Shown here: positions 22,272-30,546 of the stretch, piece after piece
Position numbering within the stretch: position 1 is the first letter of the stretch
Layout: every line of letters starts with the position of its first letter
Assembly (NCBI RefSeq): GCF_000151665.1
Contig: NW_013171818.1
Location: 72,001 to 136,000 of the forward strand
DNA length: 64,000 nucleotides
Source: Blastocystis hominis
Lineage: Eukaryota; Sar; Bigyra; Opalinata; Blastocystidae
Direction of reading: 5' to 3'
Translations under genes and position numbers: made by a program
The notes under the pieces: generated by a model
Seen by the model: only the letters and a program-made list of their open reading frames with translations
What the model was told of the DNA's origin: nothing
Database searches by the model: none

Positions 22272-23654
22272 TTATGCCAAGTCGTACTTGGAACGCAATC
22301 CTTTGCCTTTCTTCTGCTTGGTAGAAGTGTCGCTTGTGTAGTGGGGAAAGGCTTTGCCTCCCCCGGGGCAACGAAGTTGCCCCTCATAGTTTGCCACGCC
22401 ATCTCTCGGCTTTTGTACGAACTGGAATTCCTTGGTGTTGATGGCTTTGCTGTAGTCCTGTGGTTTGATTTCAACGGCTTCTTTGATGTCCAAGAGATTG
22501 TACGTGCGTCCCTTATTCACTTTGGTCTTCTTATTGTCGGAAGTGCGTCCAAGTTCCTCTTCGAGTTGCTGCACTTGTCGTTGCTTCTCTTCCACTTCTT
22601 TGCGTTTTCGTTCATCACTCAATGCCTTCGGTAACTTCGATCGCATCTTGTTGATTGCTTGTTGTTTGCTACTCAGCTCGTATGGGACGTACTCGACCAG
22701 CGAATCGTCATCCAGGTAGTACCATCGTGTGTGCATGCCCATCTGGATATCACGAAGTACCTCGGATAGATTACTCGGTGGTGGTATCTTCATTTTGCGC
22801 CACAGATCCTCTCGTCCAAGGATATCGTAGTACAAGAAGATTCGAGTGGCGTTGTCCAGGATCTTGTTGCTCAAGTGAGTGAATCCTTGGAAGGCAATGA
22901 AGCAACTGGTCTTCCGATGTCGACTCATGCAAGCCATGGTGTCCATGAAGTTCACCACCCAATGATCGTTCGGCTTCGTATATAAATCGTCGAAGATGTA
23001 GATGGACGGATACGTGGTGTCGTTGTAGATCGCCACACTTGATCCATCGTCATTCAATTGTTTGTACGCGATGTCCTCACTATCGGTAAAGTCAGGACGT
23101 ACTTCGTTGTCAGTGTTGATCCATTGCGTCTTGATGCCTGCTTTGTTGGCGACATGTTTGAGCACTTGTGGACACTTGTTTTCATAGCTGACCTTTCCCA
23201 TGAAGAAGCAGATCTTGTCGAATGAGTGAGGTATCTCGTAGCACAACTGATTGATGAGGAACGACTTACCCGACTTGGAAGGAGCAATGATGAGTGTGAA
23301 TTGATTGAGGAATGTGTCCTGGCAATCAAGTTCCCAATCGAACTTCATAATGCCCATGCTCTCCTTGTTTTGTCGAAGATCCTGCAATTGCTCGTCAATG
23401 GTTTGCTCTGGCTGGATATAGTCGGCTAATTCTTTCAGTATTTTGGCATATTGCTTGCTCTTTTCTTCATCGGTTTCATTCTCCATCCGTTGTTTGATGG
23501 TATCCTGCATTACTTCGGCTTGATTGAGCGTATTTTCTGTTCTTCTCGTCAATCGTTTGTGGTTGTACGGACATCGATGGTTAAATCGTCTTATTCGGTT
23601 CTTGATAGCGAGCAATGTTGTATCAATGTTGGGAATGTACGGACTATCTTCCAT
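22272..23654 (-). CDS. A32/FtsK-type genome packaging ATPase
   Basis: 460 residues. The Walker A string APSKSGKSFLINQL lies near residue 130 and the Walker B-like string IYIFDDLY near 220. The N-terminal third is helical and charged; the C-terminal region is coiled and low in complexity. The motifs and neighbours fit the HerA/FtsK packaging ATPases of Polintons, virophages and poxviruses, which load DNA into capsids. Hairpin locus 4 lies within the frame near the C terminus. Confidence 0.8.
   Translation of the reverse strand: MEDSPYIPNIDTTLLAIKNRIRRFNHRCPYNHKRLTRRTENTLNQAEVMQDTIKQRMENETDEEKSKQYAKILKELADYIQPEQTIDEQLQDLRQNKESMGIMKFDWELDCQDTFLNQFTLIIAPSKSGKSFLINQLCYEIPHSFDKICFFMGKVSYENKCPQVLKHVANKAGIKTQWINTDNEVRPDFTDSEDIAYKQLNDDGSSVAIYNDTTYPSIYIFDDLYTKPNDHWVVNFMDTMACMSRHRKTSCFIAFQGFTHLSNKILDNATRIFLYYDILGREDLWRKMKIPPPSNLSEVLRDIQMGMHTRWYYLDDDSLVEYVPYELSSKQQAINKMRSKLPKALSDERKRKEVEEKQRQVQQLEEELGRTSDNKKTKVNKGRTYNLLDIKEAVEIKPQDYSKAINTKEFQFVQKPRDGVANYEGQLRCPGGGKAFPHYTSDTSTKQKKGKGLRSKYDLA
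22343..22383. repeat. paired triloop hairpins, locus 4
   Basis: A GGGG-stem hairpin around GGC-TTT-GCC followed by GGGGCAAC-GAA-GTTGCCCC. It is inside the packaging ATPase reading frame near its C terminus and keeps that frame open. Confidence 0.9.
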
Positions 23655-23674
23655 TTATTAGGGAGGAACTTCGT

Positions 23675-23712
23675 GGGAAGCCTTCGGCTTCCCGGGGCAA
23701 CGCAGTTGCCCC
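23675..23712. repeat. paired triloop hairpins, locus 5
   Basis: GGGAAGCC-TTC-GGCTTCCC then GGGGCAAC-GCA-GTTGCCCC, with no base between them. It lies between the ATPase start and the end of the SSB-like gene. Confidence 0.9.
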
Positions 23713-23779
23713 TATTTACTTTGGTTATCACGACATCCGCGATGCCCAAAGTGAAAAAGGAATCTATCACACATACCTC

Positions 23780-24313
23780 TTACAAGAAATCGCAATCGAA
23801 GACACTATTCATACTCTTGATCTTGATTTGAGTTGCCGTGAGTGATATGTACGAAAACATATCACCATTTTTGCCCTCAAATTCATTGCTCGTACCAGTT
23901 ACTACGATATCGATCGTTGCGTCCTTGTATTCACGAAGATCAGTACAGGGTACATTTCGTAGATCGATCTTGATCGGTTTCTTGTCGTTATTCACGATCT
24001 TCGTGCTCGGACTCAATTTCACTTTGAACTGGATCTCACCTTCGTATTCACTGTACGGCTGATTCTCTCTCTTCGTCTCATCGAGGATTCTTTTGAACTC
24101 TTCCGATTGCTCCTTGGGCAGTGTGATGGAGAAAGTGTTGAACAGTTTCTTCTTGTCTGTTTCGAACTTCGAGTTGTCACCCACGAAAACAATGGTAGCA
24201 TCGGTGATCTTGCAGACATACTTAGCCGATTCGCCTTCTTTCTTGAATCCATTCGAAGTGAGAGACACATTGGAAGCATTGGAAAGATCGAAAACCTGAA
24301 TCTTGTTGCTCAT
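23780..24313 (-). CDS. possible single-stranded DNA-binding protein
   Basis: 177 residues, acidic overall, alternating beta-type segments. The C-terminal part (ATIDIVVTGTSNEFEG then FSYISLTATQIKI) resembles the last strands of OB-fold SSB proteins. An SSB is expected with a protein-primed replication system. The assignment is inference from pattern and context; I know no exact family. An AACATAAATATAAATA box precedes the start. Confidence 0.45.
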   Translation of the reverse strand: MSNKIQVFDLSNASNVSLTSNGFKKEGESAKYVCKITDATIVFVGDNSKFETDKKKLFNTFSITLPKEQSEEFKRILDETKRENQPYSEYEGEIQFKVKLSPSTKIVNNDKKPIKIDLRNVPCTDLREYKDATIDIVVTGTSNEFEGKNGDMFSYISLTATQIKIKSMNSVFDCDFL

Positions 24314-24334
24314 ATCTATTTATATTTATGTTTT
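24314..24334 (-). promoter_or_regulatory. AACATAAATA-type promoter box
   Basis: On the minus strand AAAACATAAATATAAATAGAT runs directly into the ATG at 24313. It matches the boxes upstream of 21320 and 27534. Confidence 0.5.
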
Positions 24335-24379
24335 GAAATCTTTAAGTGATATTAGTTACCATACAAACCTGCGGCTCCC

Positions 24380-25670
24380 CTACGCTCCCACAGTGTTGGC
24401 ACGGATCATGATGAGGTGCATCTGGATCGTCGCTGCAACATCCTCTTCCAACTCGATTTCGAACTGGATCTGATTCGATGCTCGCATCGGGAACCACTCG
24501 GCCAACGGGAAGGCAAAGATTCGGAACTGATTCAACCACGTCTTGTACGTCAACAGCGTGTCGTACTCGTCGGAACGACTATTGCAAAGATAGTCCATCC
24601 ATTCGAAGAACGTGTGATCAATACCATCAGGTGTGTTCGTGTTGTCCACATTGACTGATGCGCTTCTGTTCACCAGCGATATTCAATGAGATACGCTTGA
24701 ATCGAATGTCCTTGAGAGTCGAGAAATCGCCATTGTCGTCCGTGAACATCATGAACATCATCTTGACGGGGAAGTTAACCAACACACGATCATCGATGAA
24801 TCCCTGTCCACTTGGAATGCGGAACGTCTTGGTCATGATCTGGTTCTTCACCAACTGAGTGTCTTCAGGATCGAAGGTCGAATCATCACTCGTCTTGTAA
24901 CTGTGATACCAAAGCGTGCATGTATCGAAGTACACACCGGTGAAAGCCGTGGCTGATGGAACAGCGTCCGGACTTGTAGCGGTATTGATTTTGCCAGCAT
25001 CGATGTAGAAGTATGCATCGTCGTTCGTGGGATAGATCTGAGCATCCATCTGCGTGAGATTGATGAATCGTTCCTGAGAACAACCTTCGAAGATGTCTGC
25101 AAAGTTCACATTGATCGTCGTGTACGCCGTGGTCGAATTGTTGGGCTGTACGAACTTGAGCATGTTGTAGAATAACTTCCCACCATAAGGTCGACCCAGG
25201 ATGGCCGCAGCTCTCTCGGTTTCATCGTCAGTATCGTAGTCCAATGCATCGTAGTAGATGTAGGACAGTTCCTTCAATCCTTCATTCACCACATTGTTGT
25301 GCTTGTTGTCCGTGAGCGCATTCAAGAGTGACCGGATCTGACCGATGTTTTCATTGTCTGCACTCAGAGGCAAGGACGCCAGGTTCTCACCATTCCAATA
25401 GGTGTACGTGACCTTCGTGTTGTTCACGATGCCCGACATGTTCTTCTTCACCGGAACATAGAATACCTTGGGTGAACCTGTTGCGTTATTTGCCAATCCG
25501 GTGATCTTGAGCTTGAACGTCATTCGAGACTTGTACAGATTGAAGTACACGTCATCACCGGATGGTGCGATCGTCCAATTGATCACATCGGTCGACTTGA
25601 TGTTATTGGACTGATTGCTGAACACAATCTGCGATTCGTAGTTATGCACAGGAGGAATTGTAGTAGCCAT
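24380..25670 (-). pseudogene. major capsid protein-like locus
   Basis: About 430 residues of beta-rich coding potential beginning MATTIPPVHNYESQIVF. Length, beta-strand content and position beside the ATPase fit the double-jelly-roll major capsid protein of Polintons and virophages. It looks close to whole, with about one break. It is transcribed towards the SSB-like gene and away from the fibre-like gene. Confidence 0.6.
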
Positions 25671-25709
25671 TTACTATAGGGGAGAAAAATCGTTCTCGCT
25701 ATATAATAA

Positions 25710-27011
25710 ATGTCAAGCACAGCAGAGAAACTTGTATATCTCCAGAATGGAGTGTTCAAACGCAAGGAGATGACGAATGGTCTCCAGTACTACCATAATG
25801 GAGCATTCAAGACCTTCCCACTACCAAGTGGGAATGGCACCTTCGTGCTCAGCAATTACAACAACGACTTCACCTGGGTTGATTCGGGTGCCGTAGTACC
25901 TGAGCAGCCTGAAGAGTTCACCACGCTCGACAATTCGTACTTCAAAGGCAGTGACAACCAGGCGATTACCATTGATTCCAAAGGCACGATTCCGTACTTT
26001 ATCAACAATAGCACATTCGGAGAGCTCGATCTGCCTAGTAGCGGTAAGTACGTGCTGAACATGGACGAAGATGGCAATCCTTCGTTCCTGTTATTCAGTG
26101 CGACTACGATCAACACGGCTATCGGTCTCGGTACCACATCGAACAAGTACGCGATTGCCAACTGGAACTCGACAACGAGCACTCGTAAAGATCTGTTCCT
26201 GCCAGATCAGTCCGGGACGTACATCCTGAAAGGAGTAGAGGCTGGAGCTTTCGGAATTCAGTACACATTCGAGACAATGAACGCCTCAACTCTATTCCAC
26301 GATTGCCTCGGCGTGCAGTCGACGAACCTGTGTCTCATTGCTTACAAGGGCAATAGTGCATTCGGTGTGAACGTGCCTGCGATGAATAACTCTTCTGGCT
26401 ACTTCGTCTTCAAGAACGAGACAAATACTGAAGTACCCACAACGAGCATCCTTGACTCCAATGTAATCTATAAAGATATTCTTGGATGTACGAATGAAGA
26501 ACAATGTATCGTGATCAATTATGGAACGGGTGTGAGCAAATTGACCATCCCGTCCAACTCAGGATCGTACTTGCTGAACGTGACTAGCAGTGGAATATCC
26601 TTCGAGCCACAGCCTACCAAGTTCTCCAAGACGTTCACGTACTCTTGGTCTGGTAGTGGTCACACCGTCGTATCCGAGATACTCGGATCGGACAATTCGA
26701 ACTTGACGGAAGATCTCACGTTATCTTCGAACAGCAAGTACCTGGTCACGATCGATTTGAGTCTCAAGTGTGGTAACTACGAGCAGGCACTCGTAGGCTT
26801 TACAGACACGCCGAGCTTGGTAATCACTACGTCTCAAGCAACGTTGCTGAAGACAACACTTGACAACCCAACCCCAACAATGAACGTCTCTGGCACATCT
26901 ATATTTTCACCGTTAAAAGATGGTGGATTACAACTCGTTGTGACACGCGGTGGTGATACAACTATCTCGCACTTATACTCGAACTTCCAAGTCACGATTG
27001 TAGAACTGTGA
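25710..27011 (+). CDS. fibre-like virion protein
   Basis: 433 residues rich in Ser, Thr, Gly and Asn. It has short repeated segments of the kind PSSGKYVLNM / PDQSGTYILKG / PSNSGSYLLNV / PSGNGTFVLSN, each ending a beta-type block. That pattern is typical of trimeric fibres and tail-tip proteins. The last ~120 residues (FSKTFTYSW onwards) look like a separate beta-sandwich head. It is probably a surface attachment protein and is divergent from the capsid gene. The family is not identified. Confidence 0.55.
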   Translation: MSSTAEKLVYLQNGVFKRKEMTNGLQYYHNGAFKTFPLPSGNGTFVLSNYNNDFTWVDSGAVVPEQPEEFTTLDNSYFKGSDNQAITIDSKGTIPYFINNSTFGELDLPSSGKYVLNMDEDGNPSFLLFSATTINTAIGLGTTSNKYAIANWNSTTSTRKDLFLPDQSGTYILKGVEAGAFGIQYTFETMNASTLFHDCLGVQSTNLCLIAYKGNSAFGVNVPAMNNSSGYFVFKNETNTEVPTTSILDSNVIYKDILGCTNEEQCIVINYGTGVSKLTIPSNSGSYLLNVTSSGISFEPQPTKFSKTFTYSWSGSGHTVVSEILGSDNSNLTEDLTLSSNSKYLVTIDLSLKCGNYEQALVGFTDTPSLVITTSQATLLKTTLDNPTPTMNVSGTSIFSPLKDGGLQLVVTRGGDTTISHLYSNFQVTIVEL

Positions 27012-27045
27012 CGGGACTTCGTCCCGTCGGACGACTTCGTCGTCC
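27010..27045. repeat. paired triloop hairpins, locus 6
   Basis: GACGGGAC-TTC-GTCCCGTC then GGACGAC-TTC-GTCGTCC. The first hairpin includes the stop codon of the fibre-like gene (TGA at 27009-27011). Confidence 0.9.
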
Positions 27046-27096
27046 CTACTGTGAGGGACAAAGTGGGGCGACTTGGAAACCATAGCTTCCAGTCTT

Positions 27097-27534
27097 TTAC
27101 TTTGGCGGTAATCGTTTACCCGATACACATTCGAGTTGATCAAATGCAACACCATCGATATCAATGATAATTATATCACCACCTAATGTCATCACACGAT
27201 GACCTTCGATATCATAGATATTCTCATTGAAAGCACGGAGTTCAGCAATGTTTCGGGGAAGCTTCGCTTCCCCGGCGGGACTTTGTGGGAAGCCTTCGGC
27301 TTCCCGGGGCGACTTTGTCGCCCCACTTTGTCCCCCATACTTCACTATGTATTTATCATCATAACATGATTTCACAAGAAGATGTTGAAGATCAGGTGAA
27401 TTTATCAACATATATGGAGGATTATACTCATTATGATAATTTGTACCTTTTGGGTCCTCAACAAATGAATTAATCATATCATGCACGTATTTACGTGTGA
27501 TATCAAGACGTTCATCATTCATCCAACAGTTCAT
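27097..27534 (-). CDS. small element protein carrying hairpin-encoded segment
   Basis: 145 residues starting MNCWMNDERLDITRK. No family recognised. The middle third is encoded by hairpin locus 7 (27255-27324), so the native protein is probably shorter at that point in relatives. The stop is part of a CCAAAGTAA string. An AACATAAATAGAAATACAA box precedes the start. Confidence 0.5.
   Translation of the reverse strand: MNCWMNDERLDITRKYVHDMINSFVEDPKGTNYHNEYNPPYMLINSPDLQHLLVKSCYDDKYIVKYGGQSGATKSPREAEGFPQSPAGEAKLPRNIAELRAFNENIYDIEGHRVMTLGGDIIIIDIDGVAFDQLECVSGKRLPPK
27255..27324. repeat. triple triloop hairpin, locus 7
   Basis: GGGGAAGC-TTC-GCTTCCCC, a 13-base spacer, then GGGAAGCC-TTC-GGCTTCCC and GGGGCGAC-TTT-GTCGCCCC in direct contact. 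It is inside the 27097-27534 reading frame, which stays open. It is the only locus with three hairpins, perhaps an insertion of one pair next to another. Confidence 0.9.
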
Positions 27535-27556
27535 TTGTATTTCTATTTATGTTTAC
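27535..27556 (-). promoter_or_regulatory. AACATAAATA-type promoter box
   Basis: On the minus strand AAACATAAATAGAAATACAA runs into the ATG at 27534, as at 21320 and 24313. Confidence 0.5.
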
Positions 27557-27582
27557 ATTATTTAAATCTATTTAGGCATCCC

Positions 27583-27822
27583 TCATTTCACTTTAATCTC
27601 TGTCGGACTGATCGATATATCACTCCCACTGTCGTCATCGGATCCATTCTTCTCATTGTACACGCACAGGCAGTGCCATCTGTTCTTGCATTTCGAATCA
27701 ATGGGGAGAGCTTCGCTCTCCCCGGGACAGCTTCGCTGTCCCATTACAACCACCAGTTTGTGGTTCTTTCTTCCACTCATCCATTTCCATGCACTTTTCA
27801 GCCATTGAATAAAGCGGTTCAT
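27583..27822 (-). CDS. possible small basic element protein
   Basis: 79 residues starting MNRFIQWLKSAWKWM, an amphipathic helix, and ending in an acidic tail. It lies between the 27534 start and the integrase start, divergent from the integrase. Hairpin locus 8 falls inside it. There is no family match, so it may be chance coding. Confidence 0.35.
   Translation of the reverse strand: MNRFIQWLKSAWKWMSGRKNHKLVVVMGQRSCPGESEALPIDSKCKNRWHCLCVYNEKNGSDDDSGSDISISPTEIKVK
27703..27742. repeat. paired triloop hairpins, locus 8
   Basis: GGGGAGAGC-TTC-GCTCTCCCC then GGGACAGC-TTC-GCTGTCCC, upstream of the integrase start. Confidence 0.9.
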
Positions 27823-27824
27823 TT

Positions 27825-28853
27825 ATGAATGAAATCAAGGAACTACGGAAACCAGCCAAGCGAAAAGGTGCAACTCGAGTGATCATCAGTTCATTCAAGA
27901 GAAACATATACTTCATCGATCTCATCGATTTCTCTTCCAAACAAGACAAATGGATTCAGGAAGTGTTGGGCAGACAGAAGAGTACAGGATTCCACAAGAA
28001 TCGTGGATACAAGTATGTCCTTGTATGTATTGATGGATATTCGAAATACCTGATGGCTCGGCGACTGAAAAGCAAGAGTGCCACAGAAGTCACGCATGCA
28101 ATGAAGGATATCATTCAGACATACGGACCACCAAAGCATATTTGCTCTGATCGAGGTACCGAGTTCACCAATGCCATCTTTCGTACCAACATCTTGAACA
28201 AGTATGACATCACCATGTATCACATGGATTCAGCGAATAAAGCAGTACTAGCCGAACGAGCAATTCGAGATATCAAGGAAGACATCATGGTTCCATTCAA
28301 TCAATCGAAAGGTGTGTGGTTCGACTTGATCGATGGTGCCGTTCGTAGACACAATGCAAGGAAGAACAGAGACACCGGATATGCACCCACTGACATTTGG
28401 AACAACAACATCTTGTACACGGAGAAGACAGAACCATCCAACATGACAGCGAAGGACACGACGCCTCAATTCGATGTGGGTGATTATGTTCGAGTGACAC
28501 GAAGACCTCGCGTTCTGGAAAAGCGATCATTGACGAGCAAATGGTCTCAGGACTTGTATGAAGTTGTTGATATTGACGATCGATTCATGCCATTAATGTA
28601 CGAAGTGAAGAATATGGAAAGCGGTAGCAAGCAGAAGTGCTATCATTGGGAACTGCTGGCAAGCAAATGCAAACCACAGCCAGCACCACCAGTCACGCGA
28701 TCCAAGAGTCGAAAGGAACCCAATGCATTGAGAGAGGTAGCAAGGTCACATCGACCCATTACGAGGAGCCAGAATGGGACGACTTTGTCGTCCCGGCGGA
28801 ACTTTGTTCCGCCACAGAAACAACGTCGCCTAAATGTTCGAAAACGATCGTAA
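27825..28853 (+). CDS. rve-type (DDE) integrase
   Basis: 342 residues. The retroviral-type integrase core runs from about residue 28 with the first Asp in YFIDLIDF, the second in HICSDRGTEFTN and the Glu in LAERAIRDIKE. A C-terminal SH3-like DNA-binding part follows (FDVGDYVRVTRRPR... YHWELL). No N-terminal zinc-binding HHCC part is evident before the core. Polinton integrases insert linear element DNA and make short target duplications. The 3' end overlaps the antisense gene 28759-29424, with hairpin locus 9 in the overlap. Confidence 0.85.
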   Translation: MNEIKELRKPAKRKGATRVIISSFKRNIYFIDLIDFSSKQDKWIQEVLGRQKSTGFHKNRGYKYVLVCIDGYSKYLMARRLKSKSATEVTHAMKDIIQTYGPPKHICSDRGTEFTNAIFRTNILNKYDITMYHMDSANKAVLAERAIRDIKEDIMVPFNQSKGVWFDLIDGAVRRHNARKNRDTGYAPTDIWNNNILYTEKTEPSNMTAKDTTPQFDVGDYVRVTRRPRVLEKRSLTSKWSQDLYEVVDIDDRFMPLMYEVKNMESGSKQKCYHWELLASKCKPQPAPPVTRSKSRKEPNALREVARSHRPITRSQNGTTLSSRRNFVPPQKQRRLNVRKRS

Positions 28854-29424
28854 TGCTCTTCACACCACCTAGAAGCATGAGAGGAAGATTCGAATACGTA
28901 CGAAGGACAGGAGAGTTGCCCCCAATATTCACAACAGCATAACCAGTATGAGACACAAGACTATTCAATGTATCGATGTACGGTCTGTCTAGGATAGGCG
29001 TATTGTCAAACGTGACTAGCACTCGATAACCCTTTTCAACCACGGATTCGATTGACGTGCAATCGTTGAACACGTCGTAGGGGGAGGCATGGCCTCCCCC
29101 GGGGGAAGCAGAGCTTCCCCCATTGTCAGGAAGGTACGTTATGACAGTCGTGGTTATCAGGTACGATCCGGACGGCATAGGCGGCATACCATCACCACCC
29201 CATTCGCCATTGAATGATTCGGTAGTTTCTGGCGTGTACTCGAAGACAAATGCTTCATTCGCTTTCACGATACAAGCCGCACTCCCCCACGAGTATTGAG
29301 GAACGCCATCCACTGTCTCTCGAATTAGCACATGATGACCGTCCTTCTCTGGCATGTTGATGAGCATGTTGTCGAGCTTCTTGAACGTGTAGTTGTTTCC
29401 ATTGCTGCTGAAAATGTACGACAT
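28759..29424 (-). CDS. right-arm element protein of unknown function
   Basis: 221 residues starting MSYIFSSNGNNYTFKKLD. The left-arm relative is at 12393-12756. Beta-rich, no family recognised. Two hairpin loci fall inside the frame (28776-28813 and 29080-29121), the second translated as a Gly/Ser/Pro-rich insert. It overlaps the integrase tail on the other strand by about 95 bases. Confidence 0.55.
   Translation of the reverse strand: MSYIFSSNGNNYTFKKLDNMLINMPEKDGHHVLIRETVDGVPQYSWGSAACIVKANEAFVFEYTPETTESFNGEWGGDGMPPMPSGSYLITTTVITYLPDNGGSSASPGGGHASPYDVFNDCTSIESVVEKGYRVLVTFDNTPILDRPYIDTLNSLVSHTGYAVVNIGGNSPVLRTYSNLPLMLLGGVKSITIVFEHLGDVVSVAEQSSAGTTKSSHSGSS
28776..28813. repeat. paired triloop hairpins, locus 9
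   Basis: GGGACGAC-TTT-GTCGTCCC then GGCGGAAC-TTT-GTTCCGCC. It lies in the overlap of two convergent genes and is read through in both. Confidence 0.9.
29080..29121. repeat. paired triloop hairpins, locus 10
   Basis: GGGGGAGGC-ATG-GCCTCCCCC then GGGGGAAGC-AGA-GCTTCCCCC, 21 bases each. The left-arm relative (near 12700) has the flanking coding sequence without any hairpin. Confidence 0.9.
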
Positions 29425-29431
29425 TTACTTT

Positions 29432-29944
29432 TTACTTTGGATGATTTCGTTGATATGCACGAACGTACACACCCTTCAGACACGCACCATCATCGATGAA
29501 CAGATCGGACAACTCGGGAGGCACTTTATCATCCACCACTTTGAAGACCACGCGAACATAGTAGTTGGAGAAGAAGTAAACAGCACGATTCTCAGTCATT
29601 ACACCGATGATGTGAGGAGGCAGTGAGTTGCCCCTCCAAAACACGTTCAGAGGCACACCGAGCAGACCGCTGGATTTCAATTGAGGCAATAGATACTCCC
29701 ATTCATCCTCGGTAAACAAAGGTGGACGAGTTTCATCCAATGTCATCTCCATGCAATCATAGTCGTGCAATATTAAACCACAGTTCACATTTGCTTGCGG
29801 GGAGCAAACACTGAAGCCGAATAGACGCTCGGAATTGATCGGATACTTGGTATGGATGATGATGTCGGCGAGTTGGATATTCTCGTCCTCACAAGTGCGT
29901 ACCAGGGAAGACCATGTGTTGTTTTCTGTTTTCTTGTACTTCAT
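29432..29944 (-). CDS. conserved element protein of unknown function, right copy
   Basis: 170 residues starting MKYKKTENNTW, open over its whole length like the left copy at 11875-12387. Differences between the copies are mainly synonymous. The stop is part of a CCAAAGTAAA string. It lies eight bases before the start of the 28759-29424 gene on the same strand, so the two are probably co-expressed. Confidence 0.7.
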   Translation of the reverse strand: MKYKKTENNTWSSLVRTCEDENIQLADIIIHTKYPINSERLFGFSVCSPQANVNCGLILHDYDCMEMTLDETRPPLFTEDEWEYLLPQLKSSGLLGVPLNVFWRGNSLPPHIIGVMTENRAVYFFSNYYVRVVFKVVDDKVPPELSDLFIDDGACLKGVYVRAYQRNHPK

Positions 29945-29971
29945 TTAGGGAAGCATCTAGGGTTAAAAGAG

Positions 29972-29996
29972 AAAATATAAATATATAAATATATAA
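29972..29996 (+). promoter_or_regulatory. AT box between divergent small genes, right arm
   Basis: An AAATATAAATATATAAATA-type tract runs directly into the ATG at 29997. It matches the left-arm box at 11817-11843. Confidence 0.5.
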
Positions 29997-30422
29997 ATGA
30001 ATAGACCTACTCACACTTTGAACCCCAACACAGGACGAGAAATTCAAATCAACGGAGTTCGCTTCTGGAACCTTCTCAAGCGTGGATACAAGTACGACGA
30101 GAAATTGAATCGCTTGTACGACAAACCATTACCACCGGATACGACGAAGTACGTTCCCAAGTCGAGAATGCTTTCTCCCAGCAATCGCTCCATGATTATT
30201 GGTGGCACAGCATACTACGAGTTACTCCATGACAACTATAGACCACGAGGTGGCAAATGGGTGAAGATGACCAAAGAAGAAGCCAAAGCATACGATAATG
30301 ATCCTGACATCAACAAGATATTCGCAAACGACGATTCAGACGATTCGTCGTCCGAGTCTGAGTATGTCGACATCGATGAATTCGAATATGACGAAGATGG
30401 CCATGCGATTTTCCCATTCTAG
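29997..30422 (+). CDS. small NPxTGR-motif element protein, right copy
   Basis: 141 residues starting MNRPTHTLNPNTGREI with an acidic tail (about residues 115-141). It corresponds to 11388-11816. The NPxTGRxI start also occurs at the front of the neighbouring polymerase (INPETGRKI), suggesting a shared adaptor-like segment. Hairpin locus 11 begins in its stop codon. Confidence 0.7.
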   Translation: MNRPTHTLNPNTGREIQINGVRFWNLLKRGYKYDEKLNRLYDKPLPPDTTKYVPKSRMLSPSNRSMIIGGTAYYELLHDNYRPRGGKWVKMTKEEAKAYDNDPDINKIFANDDSDDSSSESEYVDIDEFEYDEDGHAIFPF

Positions 30423-30460
30423 GGATGCCGAAGGCATCCCGGGGCAACGTACGTTGCCCC
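30422..30460. repeat. paired triloop hairpins, locus 11
   Basis: GGGATGCC-GAA-GGCATCCC then GGGGCAAC-GTAC-GTTGCCCC. It lies between the small NPxTGR gene and the polymerase; the left arm has no hairpin at the matching place. Confidence 0.9.
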
Positions 30461-30546
30461 TCTTCTAGGCTGGAAATTCCATAACTGTTTTCCAAGTCAC
30501 GCCATTTTCACTTTGGTCACTTAAAGAATTTGTCGCCTATATATAA

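Noticed and set aside
27825-28853. Integrase as part of an LTR retroelement
   Set aside because: No reverse transcriptase, RNase H, gag or LTR is seen, while packaging ATPase, adenain-like protease and protein-primed polymerase surround it.
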